DNA of 64,000 nucleotides from Diospyros lotus. Taxonomy: Eukaryota; Streptophyta; Magnoliopsida; Ericales; Ebenaceae. Below, piece by piece: positions 37,013 to 49,000 of the stretch (positions are counted from its first letter, which is position 1; every line of letters begins with the position of its first letter). The notes beneath the pieces are model-generated. The model was given only the letters and a program-made list of their open reading frames with translations. It did not search any database and was not told the DNA's origin. Made by a program: the position numbers and the translations under genes. Where the stretch lies: positions 5,828,001 to 5,892,000 of the forward strand of contig NC_068341.1 in assembly GCF_014633365.1 (NCBI RefSeq), in the 5' to 3' direction.

Positions 37013-40000
37013 TAGGATCTTTCTTTAGTACATCTACTTAGGAACTGATGAACCGTACATGAACATGTCTTTTAAGTTAAACAAGAAGTCAAGGGAACAC
37101 ACTAATCTAACCCCACTAGGTATGGTTTGACTAAATAGATTCTAGCTCACAAACAATTTTTATCTTTGACCATATCTTTTGTAAGACCATTGTAACCCAT
37201 GTCCTACATAAGAGTTCACTTGCTATGGGAACCCTTCCTTCTAATTTTGTCTTTTCTTATATGGCTATACACACCATAATGTTCTCATTTCAGCTATTTA
37301 TATTTTACATGTGTTGGTGCTTTATTGTCCAATATTTTGTGCCATAAAATAGAGTTAGTTTTGTACCTGTGTGATAAAACTTTTCTTTTATCTTCAAAGG
37401 GATTTTACAAACATTATGCTTTAATTTTTTCAAGTGACATCTTCAAAGAACACATGATTTAAGATGTTTGAATTGATTTTTTTCTTAGAATGACTTAATC
37501 TTCAAGTTTTACCATAACATGTTCGCAATTCTTTTCTTATTAATTTTTTTTCCTCCATATATTCGGTTTTCAATCTGTTCAATTTGAAGCTTTTAGATTC
37601 TAAGGTATTTTTCTATATTGCACACTTAGTATTCACATTTTCTTTTATCTCATCTACTAAGACAACACCATCTATTAAGAACATGTAACAAGCACCTCTT
37701 CTTGGATGTGTTTGGTAAGTTAATTCATCACTAGAGCAAAGAGATAAGGGCTATAGTAGATGCTTAATGTAATCTAATTGTAATTGAGAAACCCTCAGTA
37801 TCTCCTGTACAAGTCCTCACACATGTTTTGGCTCCGTGGTATGTGTCTTTGAGAGGGTTTTTGTCTAGACTCCGTGTTATTGTTATTATTATTTTTTTTA
37901 ACAATTTTATCTGAGTTTGGGACCTACTGTGATATGGAGTTATATCTTCTACTCTAGAAAGTATAGGGGATTACTTAATCTGTAGGCAGAACTATGTAAA
38001 TTAAGTTCCAAAGAACTAAATTGAATTGCTTAGTACAACCTCATTAGGGGAACTGGTGCCATTATTTGATTAAGGGAGATATTTGTCTATAGACTGGAGG
38101 CCCTAGATGATACTTGGATATGCATATATTTTTATACTAGATATAGAGAATACTTCTTGGATGTATTTGAGGATAGTGCAAGTTCTGTTGCGGCCTCTAA
38201 AGAAAATAGATCACTTGGATTCAAAGAAATTTTATGGAAAATGAATAGAAATTCAATATTTTGTGAAGTTGTAGTGCTAAATGGGTATCGTTTGACCATT
38301 ATTTCTTACAATGGAGTATGGGGTAGTGGTTGTTATTATGACATTCCCTTGCAAATTTAGTATTGAATCTAATTTGAGTATACCTAAACAAACCTTATCA
38401 AATGCTAGTTCCTTGGTACAGCAAAGCAATCTTTTAAGAATAAGAAATTAGTCAATTTACCAATGCAACTTCACTCTTTACCTCAATTATACAACATAAG
38501 ACCACCAATACCATTAATTACTAAGAAATTTTATCCATAAAACATCAAATGCTAATTCATCTAACACAATTTCGAAGAAGGTTGAAACAAACCCTAGAAG
38601 CATAGTTGTGGAAGCAATGGTGGATCTAGGACCCAAGCTTAGTGGGGGCGTTTTTTTAATTAGAAAAGTTATAAATCGTTTATTTATAATTTTGCTAGGC
38701 TCGGGTTTGAGCTTGGCTCATTATATTAAACAAACTTTAAACAAGCTTTATGACTTTATTATGAGCTCTAAATCCAAGGATGATTTAAGCTATGGTTTTA
38801 GACTTGTTTATGTACAACACAAAATTAGTGTATATTTAAATTGACCCATATCTTGTATATTTTAGGTGGCATTTTTGAAAAAAAAACCCATAAAATCTAT
38901 ATAATATGTGCAATTTTTTTTTTTAAATTGACCTATATGTTGTATATTTTATAGGAACATTTTTGAAAAGAAAACATAAAATCTACACAATATGTGTGAT
39001 TTTTATAAAATTGAGGGTGCCAATTGCCCGCATGCACATGCCACTTCATGGAAGTGAATAGAGGCATGGTAGGGATCCCAACCCACGCAAATTAGATATA
39101 TTTTAAAATTACTACTATAGATAAAAAATTATGAAGTTGCTATGTCTCTGAAATTATTTAACAAACTATTACTGGTTGTTGCAAGTCAGCATATTCTCAT
39201 TGGTTGAACCAGGGTTCTTTCAAAAAAAACAAAAAACGAAGCAAAAAACGCTGGTTCAACCAGCAGTTGTTACTTGGAGTTGTATAGTTGTATTTTCTAG
39301 TTAAGTCAGTTTGAATAGTTTTATTTAGTAATATTTTTTATAACTAGTTCTATTTAAGAAAAAACCTACAAATTAATACATGTGTTTTTAAGTACAAATA
39401 AAAGTAAGAAATATTTGTTTGTTTTTCACATTAGAAATATAGTTGTACTATGTCAAAATGGTAAAAATTTTACATTTTTTAGGTTATTTTTGTTACTTGT
39501 AATCGTGGTATGAATACTTTACCTCCCGGAGCTAATCCAGTATATTAAGTCACAATTTTTGTCTTGGCTGGATGCCAGTGGTATCAAAGACCCTTAAAAG
39601 GGACGCAGTTGCAGCCCTACAGTAAGGACACTTGGGTTCCAAGTGTTACAGAGACACAAGCATCCCTAGTGTCATATCATCGATTATATAATTTTAACTT
39701 TCTGTATAATCTATATGTTGATTTGAATGCACCGCTAAATTGTTAGTTTAAATTATTTGTTTTTGTGATAAGTCAACACACATTTAGTGCGCGCCATTCT
39801 TTTATTAATATATATATATATTCTAAAATACATTCTCTGTATATTTGGGAATGCATTGTTAAGATGTCGGGGACATGTTGCAAGGTATGTCTGCAGCATG
39901 CTTAGGTGTTATAATGCAATTTTGAAAGCTTTTTTGGGGTCATTATATAAAATATAAAAAATTTGGAGTCTAATTAGATTAATGAAAAATGTGTTTTTGT

Positions 40001-43000
40001 GGTTTACTATGGCATGTGATTCTTATCTGAGTGGTATGAACTTTTCAATTTTGAAATTGTTATATTGCATTTTAATTATATTCATGTAAATCTTTATCCA
40101 TATATGAGACGGTATATACGGTTTTGCATCTCCCCAGCATGTTGTCTCTGGTATTTTTTCTTTTTTGGTGAAAATTTTTGACTCATTGCATTCTCTGCCC
40201 GTGCTTTATAGCTCTCTCCTCTTTTATTTTTTTTATTGATTTTCTAGTCCAAAGTGTACACATAAGAAAAGTATCATATGCAATTCCATCAATATTGTCA
40301 GTACAATGACAGGTACTTAAAAATTTGCCCTATTAATTTTATACAGAAATTGTGTCTCCACTCCTGATTGCTCCCTCTCAACTAGACTTCAGGCTTTGCC
40401 TCTCAACTAGACTTCAGGCTTTGCCACTGATCCTAGATAATAGTATGCTTTACTATGGACCCCTGCTGTTACCATTGTGCTTGAGTAGAGAGCTCAAAAG
40501 AGAGTGAAAGTAAGGATGGAGATGGGTTGCATTTTTGGTTGCAGGGACAGGATGTTTTGGTTTCATCCATAAAAAGAGATATGTTTCGCAATGGCAAAAA
40601 GGTTAAGGAAATAATAGGTTTCCAAATGTATCACTAGTCCTGCCAGCCAGTTTCCCTTATAACAGTAGTTCCCAAGCTTCATAGAAAGAAGCTGAATTTT
40701 CTGCTTAAGATAATAAAAGGGTATTTTTTTTGGTAAGAAAAATGTCTCATCAAACAGTTTATGCATCTACAAAGGTTGTAATAGGCAATAAATCATGGGT
40801 ATTGGATATTTTCTGCATAAAGTAACATAAGTCATCATATTTGAGTTTTTAAGTATTTGATATAAAAAATTGTGGTTGTTCTTTCGTCAAGAATATCAAA
40901 TGGCTGCTGATGCCAAATTACCAAATATTAGAGCTTGGCATGATATAATTCAATCATTATTTCTGAGCTTCTGGGATGTGGAAGTCAAAAATTCTGATAA
41001 TGTGTGTGCTGATGTATATGTCTTTTTTGGGTCAAAATAAAAAATTTATGAAATGCTTACCATTTAAAAATTTTTATATTTGTGAAAATGTATCTGTAAC
41101 ATTTCAATTTGAATTTCTCACCTTCATTATCATATGAGCTTTGTCTCAGATGGTTTCTGCTGGCTGCACTTGTGAAGTTCTATGTATATACTCAGAATGA
41201 AGCCTTTTAAGTTCTTTAGTTAATACTTTCATAGAGGTCTTGGTCATTTGACCTGCATGTTTTTTTTTCAACAAACTTTCCCTTTTTCAGCTGCTGAATG
41301 GTTGCTAAATGGATAATTCAATTGTTGGGGTTTTTTATTTGTGCATTATTGACTTAGAGGGCACATTAAGGATGGAGTCCCCAATTATTGTTGTTCTGGT
41401 ATAGCGACAATGGTATTTCATAGTACTTATTAAATGTCGTGGTTACTAAGAGATCAAGTACCTGTGTTGTAACTTCACTTATTTTTCTCTATTGTTTTCC
41501 CACTAGGTCTAGGAAGAATCTGCCATGTCTTGATTGCTAGCACTTATCTAATCTTGTTATCTCTGCAACTTCTGCCTTTCACCTCCAAAAGTTAAATTGT
41601 ACATTAATTTGCATCTGGAATCACCTCTCTTCCTGTTGCCTGATTTTACTTTTTCTGAAAACATTGCCTTTGATGTATTCCATCCATACATATATCTATT
41701 TATTTGTATATATATAAATGGAATATAATTGCCCTAGATATCGATAGCAATTGCGACATTTTCCTGTCCAAGCTTCTGGTACATGATCCAATGACTAAAC
41801 AGGATCTTACCTGAATTAGAAAAGGCAAAAAGAAAGCCTTCTCCTGTTGCAATGGCAAGGAAACAAATGCCTCAAGTTCTTTTCTTGAGGAGTTTGTCCA
41901 ATGCACATAGCTTGTGGGTGATTATGTGCTTCCTTGTGGTGGCAAGGAAACAAATGCCACAAGTTTGATTCTTGCTGAGCTTGCACAGTGCATGTAGCTG
42001 TAGGTGATTGTGTGCATCCTTATGGTGTAGTCCTGAGTTGAAATGAGGTTGTTAAGATCCTGCCAGGAAAAGATAAAATCGATGTATGGATGTGAGCAAT
42101 ATATAAAATTGGTTCATCATTGGATACGTAAGGAATCTCTTCCTCACCTTATTTACACACTAATGTTCCTTAAGGATTATGATGTTAAGAAAGTGTAGGT
42201 CCACTCGCGATGTGGTAGAATACCTTGATATATATATGTTGAAAGATAAAGATGCAACAACCAATCCTAAAGGATTGATCCGTGGATGAGATGAGAGGAA
42301 TAAGATCCTCATGCTGATCTTATATATTTTTAGATTAGTTAGAATTATTTTATCTTGTTATCTTGTGCTAAAGTTTAGGAGTTTATCTAGTAGCTAAAGT
42401 TTAGGAGATAAGTTTCTATGAAACTAGGAGTCTTGTATATTTAATTCTAATATGATAATAGAAAAGTTGAGTATGATAGTTTTGATTAATCTATCGGATT
42501 TCTTCATGGTATCAGAGCTCGATTTTGAGTTTTTGTGGTCACCAATTATTTAGAGTTCTAATTGTAAAAGAACTCTCTAACTTGCGCCATGGCTGATGAT
42601 TAAATAGCAGGGACTTCTATTCCTCTTCCAACAAAGAGCAGTCCAATCCCTGCAACCTCGTCACATTCTTCCGCAGCCTTCAATGGATCTTCCCTCCAGA
42701 TTACTTTACACAAGTTGAATGGAACCAACTTCTGAGAGTGGTCCCAATCAGTTATGCTTGTGATTAAAGGAAAAAGGAAAGGTAGGCTATCTAACTGGAG
42801 AAATCGTAAAGCCTAGCCAAGATTCAACAGCCTATGGAGTATGGGAAGCTGAGAATGCCATTGTCATGGCATGGCTAGTGAACTCAATGGAGACAAAGGT
42901 AGGAAGAGCTTACCTCTTTTACAAAACAGCAAGCGAGATTTGGAATGCGGTTCGAGAGATCTATTCAGATCTTGAAAATACCGCCCAAAGCTTCCAAGTT

Positions 43001-46000
43001 CGATCCACCATTCGATCAACAAAGCAAGGTAACAACACGGTAACCGAGTATTATAATACCTTGACTGAATTATGGCAAGAGGTTGATCTCTTTCATGAGA
43101 TCACATGGGAATGCTCGGCTGATGGAAGGAAGTATAACAAGATGGTGGAGAAAGAGAGGATATTTGACTTCTTACATGGTCTAAATTCATATTTAGATGA
43201 GGTAAGAGGACGATTGCTTGGAACTAAGCCCTTTCCCTCTTTGAGAGAAGTATTTGCCGAAGTAAGAAGGGAGGAGAGTATGAAGAAAGTGATGTTGCCT
43301 AGTGGTTCAACAAACGAAGGAATGTTACAGAATTCTGCCTTAAACATATCCCGTGGTCGGTAATCTATTACGGCTAAGGGAGAGATGCAGGGAGATAGGC
43401 AATGGTGTGACCATTGTAACAAGCCCTATCATATTAGGGATACCTACTGGAAGCTGCATGGGAAACCAGCCAATTGGAAACCAAGGAACCAGCGAAAAGG
43501 TGTGCAGTCCGCCTATGTGGTGGAATCTGAAAAAGGGAATTCAGCACCAGCACCAATTTCTTTCACCCCAGATCAACTAGAAGCCCTCCAGTAGTTGTTG
43601 AATCAGCAATTGCTAAATCAAACCAAGGTGCAGAAGACAATTGAAAGTATGGACAACAACAACAACCAGGTGGTATCCTTAGCTAAACAAGGTAAGATCA
43701 ATCATTCTTTGTTCTCCAAAAGGCTGACCATAGGTGTTTGAATTATAGATACCGGTGCATCATATCACATGACAGGTGATCTTGAAATTCTATCTAATTT
43801 TAAATCATGTGATCATAATATTATTGTATTTATGGCTGATGAAACTAATACTTCAGTCCAAGGAAGGGGCACAACTTATGTAGTAGGGCTAAGATTAGAT
43901 TCAGTTCTTTATGTGCCAAATTTGAGATGTAACTTGCTGTCAGTAAGCAAAGATTACTCAAGATAATGACTGTTCAGTGATATTCTCTTCTTCTCATTGT
44001 GTTTTTGAGGACAAATCTTCGGGGAGGACGATTGGCAAAGCTGAAGAGAAGGGAGGTTTATATCAAATCGTCAATCTTGATTACCAAAAGGAGTGTAGGT
44101 CATTTATTCAATCCTCCTTAGCTGCAGTTTCAGATTCTGATTTAATGTTATGGCATCAAAGATTAGGACACCCTTAGCTTCGAGTATCTTAAAGTCTTGT
44201 ACCCTTCAATTTCCATAAATAAAATTCAGGATTTCTATTGTGAACATTGCATTCTTGCAAAACAAACTAAGAGCACTCATCCAAAACATTCCTACAAACT
44301 GTCTCAGCCATTTCATTTAATCCACAGTGACATTTGGGGACCAGCTAGACTTTCAAATCTAACAAACACTTGGTGGTTCATCACCTTCATTGATTATCAC
44401 ACACGAGTTTGCTGGGTCTTCCTCATAAAAGATAAATTTGAAACCTATATGGTTTTCAAACGGTTTCATCTCATGGTTAAGAATATTTTTCAAACTTCCA
44501 TTCATATTTTAAGAAGTGACAATGGTCGAGAATACTTCTCAAATGACTTTAACCATTATCTAAATGAGCATGATATTGTTCACCAAAGCTCTTGCCCATA
44601 CAACCCTCAACAAAATGGGGTAGCCGAGAGGAAGAACCAGCACTTACTTGAGACAGCTAGGGCTCTGATGTTCACTCAATCGGTTCCACACTCTTATTGG
44701 GGAAAGGCTAGTTCTTACAGCATCCTACCTCATAAATCGTCTTCCTTCAAAGACCTTGAACTATAAAACTCCCTTAAATGTCTTCATTGAAGCTTTCCCT
44801 CACTATTCCAAGGCCTTAAACACTCTTGTTCCTAAAGTCTTTGGGTGTACCTCCTTTGTACATCAAAACCAGTTAAATCCATCCAAGCTTGACCCAAAAG
44901 CACTTAAATGTGTGTTTGTTGGATACTCTCCTACCCAACAAGGCTATAAGTGCTATAACCCAACAACCCGCAAATTCATTATTTCTTGTGATGTCACCTT
45001 CCTCAAGAATCAACCATTCTTCCACAATACTACTTAAAATGAAAATCCAGTCCACAATTGGAGTACAGTCATCTCCGTGCCTATCAATCCCCTTCCTAGT
45101 CTTACCTCTACTGAAACTCATCAAAGGGAGGAGAAAGAGGAGACTGAAATCTAGCAGGGTGATCAAGACCTGACTAAATCTCTAAGGGGGCGTTTGGTAC
45201 CAGAGAAATTTTAAGATTCCTGGGAATGTTAGGTTGGGAATCTGTATTCCCATGTTTGATATAATTTTTTTATAAAAAGAATCCTGGGAAATAGGATTCC
45301 CCGGAATGAATTTTAAGCAACTTTCCCACAAAAATATTTTCATAGGGGGGGTTGGGAATCCAAGTTTCTCATGGATTTAGGAATGTTTTTAATAAAAAAA
45401 GAGTAAAACACCTCTTACCCTTTTATAACCCCATACAAACATATTATATATATGTAATATATTTATATTAAATATATTATATATACATATATGTATATAT
45501 ATTTATATTAAATATAAAAATATATATTATAATATATTTATATTATTTATTATAAAATATTATATATATATTAAAGTAGATATTCATATAAACATAAATA
45601 TTATGTATATATATTATATATATACACATGCATATATATATATACATAATGTGTAAAAAAGTGATATTTTTTTGACTTTCTAAAGATGTTATGGGTCCCA
45701 ATATTTTATATAAAAACAACATATCCAGCCTTTATCCCACTATGTGGAGTCGGCTACATGAATTCTAGACTTCCATGTATTTCTGTCTTTTGTCATATCC
45801 TCATTTAGATCCATATGTTTTATAAAAAAATTTTAATGTCTCTCCCAAAGTCTTTTTGGGTCTACCTCTACCTCTTTTTGTGACTAATTGTTCCATTTCA
45901 TCAACTCTCCTCACAGGAGCGTCTCTTAGTCTCCTTCTCACATGACCAAACCATCTTAGTCTAGTCTCTTTCATCTTCTCCTCGATTGGCACTACTCCTA

Positions 46001-49000
46001 TCTTATTACGAATAACTTTATTTCTAATTTTATCCTTTCTTGTATGTCCGCACATCCATCTTAACATCCTCATCTCCGCTACACTCGTCTTTTGCTCATG
46101 CTGGTATTTGACTGCCCAACATTCTGAGCCATACAACAAGACTGGTCTTATAGCTGTCCTATAAAATTTTCCTTTCAATTTTAATGGGATTTTACCATCA
46201 CATAACACCCCCGATGCATTTCTCCATTTTAGCCAACCTGCCTTAATTCTATGTGCGACATTCTCGTGGATTTCTCCATCTTTTTGAATCACTGATCCCA
46301 AATATCGAAAATGGTCTTTTCTTTGTAAGATTTGGTCTTCTAATTTTATTATAACATCATCCACTCTTGCATTTTTACTAAATTTGCATTCCATATATTC
46401 TGTTTTCTTTCTACTTAATTTAAATCCCTTAGATTCTAAATTGTTTCTCCACAACTCAAGCTTAGTGTTCACTCCTTCTTTTGTTTCATCCACCAACACT
46501 ATGTCGTCTGCAAATAGCATACACCATGGCACATCTGTCTGAATATTTTTAGTGAGTTCATCCATTACTAGGGCAAATAAGTATGGACTTAGTGCAGAAC
46601 CTTGATGCAGTCCTATTGTAGTTGTAAATGGTTCAGTATCCCCTCCGCATGTTCTGACCCTTGTCTCTACACCATGATACATGTCCTTAAGGGCTTGTTT
46701 ATAGGCTATTTTGACTCATTTCTTCTCTAAAACCCTCCAGAATACTTCTCTAGGGACCCTATCATAGCCTTTTCTAGATCTATAAACACCATATGTAGGT
46801 CCTTCTGATGATCTCGGTACCTTTCCATTAGACGCCTCAGTAAATATATAGCTTCCATTGTTGACCTACCAGTCATGAAACCAAACTGATTTTCTGACAC
46901 ATTTGTTTCCTTTCTGAGCCTTTGCTCTATTACTCTCTCCCAGAGTTTCATGGTATGACTCATTAACTTAATTCCTCTATAATTTTCACAGTTTTGAACA
47001 TCTCCTTTGTTCTTATATATAGGAACCAAAGTACTCTTCCTCCACTCATCTGGCATCTTTTTTGATTTAAGGATGGCGTTAAATAGTTGCGTTAGCCAGG
47101 AGATGCCCTCTTCTCCCATGCATTTCCATGCTTCTATTGGTATATTATCTGGTCCCACTGCCTTATGATTTTTCGTCTTTTTTAATGCTTGCTTTATTTC
47201 ATTTGAACTTATGCGTCGATAGAATGTGTAGCTCACATTCCCTTCGGAGTTACTAAGATGTCCCAACCTAACTCTTGTGTCACCACCATCATTGAATAAT
47301 TTTGTGAAATACTCATTCCATCTCTCCTTAATCGCTCCCTCATTTACTAAAACATTTTGATTGTCATCTTTTATGCATTTCACTTGATTTAAATTCCGTG
47401 TTTTTCTTTCTCTTGCTTTAGCTAATTTATATATATCCCTTTCTCCATCTTTTGTATCAAGTCGTTTATATAGATTTTCATATGCTTTTGACCTTGCTTC
47501 ACTAACAGCTCTTTTTGCTGCCTTTTTTGCTTCTTTATAATTTTTTTGATTTTCTTCATTGTTGCATTGATATACCGTTTTATAGCAAGTTTTCTTATTT
47601 TTAATTTTCGATTATACCTCTTCATTCCACCACCAAGACTCCTTAAGGTTAGGGGCTCTACCATTTGTCTCTCCAAAGTCACCTTTGTCGTGCTTCTCAG
47701 AGCATTAACCATTTCTTTCCACATTTGGTTTGTCTGTCTTTCTCCATTCCATTCCCTTCTACCCCTTAAATTTTTCTTTGAAGATTAGTTGTTTCTCCCC
47801 TTTTAAATTCCACTATCTGATTCTCGGATTTTGTTTTATGTGATTTTTTCTCTTCCAATTTTTTACTTTAACGTCAAGTACTAGAAGTCTATGTTGAGTA
47901 GTCAAACACTCTCTCGGTATCACCTTACAATCCCTACAACATAACTGATCCTCTTGTCTCATGAGGAAGTAATCTATTTGGGTGCTTGAGGTGATATTTT
48001 TATATGTGATTAAGTGTTCATCCCGTTTTTTGAACCTAGTATTGGTTATAATGAGCCCATATGCCATAGCAAAATCTAGGATAGATTTACCCTCATTATT
48101 AATTTTCCCCGAATCCATACCCTCTATGTACCTCTTTATATCCGTTTCCGTCTCTACCCACGTGCCCATTTAAGTCACCTCCTATAATCACTTTCTCTCC
48201 TCTTGGTATAATTTGTATGAGTCCCTCTAGGTCCTCCCAGAATTTTGCTTTTATCTCATCACCTAACCCCGCTTGTGGTGCATATGTACTAAAGATATTC
48301 ATAGTCATTCTTCCTAGACTAATCTTCACTATAATAATCCTATCCCCTATTCTCTTTACATCCACTATCTCATCTATTAAGCTTTTATCTATAATAATCC
48401 CCATTTCATTTTTCGCTCGATCAGTTCCTGTGTACCATATTTTATATCCAGCTTCTGATAAAGTTTTTGCTTTTTTCTCTACCCATCTCGTCTCTTGAAG
48501 GCACATAATATTAATTTTTCTCCTAATCATCACATCCACCACTTCCATAGCTTTGCCTGTTAATGTTCCTATGTTCCATGACCTAATCCTTAATCTATGA
48601 TTTTATTTTTGGCCTTGACTTTGGATTTGATTTTGTTTTTGGCCTTGACTTTGAATTTGATTTTGTTTTTGGTTTTGGTTTTGGTTTTGATTTTGATTTT
48701 GATTTTGGTTTTGATTTTGATTTTGGACTAGTTTCTTTACCCACATCCGTCCAAGCAAATGCGGGAACCCTTGTTCATTTATCACTACATCCGGGCGCCG
48801 ATACAGCGGCCCTAGCTCACTTGTCACTACACGGGGGCAGTGTAGCGCGTCGTTATGAAGGGTTACGCCCACGCCCAAACGATTTTTCATAATTTGTCTA
48901 GAGTTCATGTTTTGGATCCGACTAAGTTTTATGTTGGCTGTCGGCTACCTAACACAACCCTCCTCCTTTATCCGGGCTTGAGACCGGCAGTGGATAACAT

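Noticed and set aside
36613..37041. 142-codon plus-strand frame in CCCH intron 6
   Set aside because: It starts from TTG, contains a TTC-repeat Phe run, and reads into the poly-C/poly-A tract; inside a spliced intron.
39202..39261. Inverted repeat GGTTGAACCAG / CTGGTTCAACC as a MITE or miRNA hairpin
   Set aside because: The arms are only 11 bp with a 38-bp A-rich loop and no target duplication was seen; too short for either.
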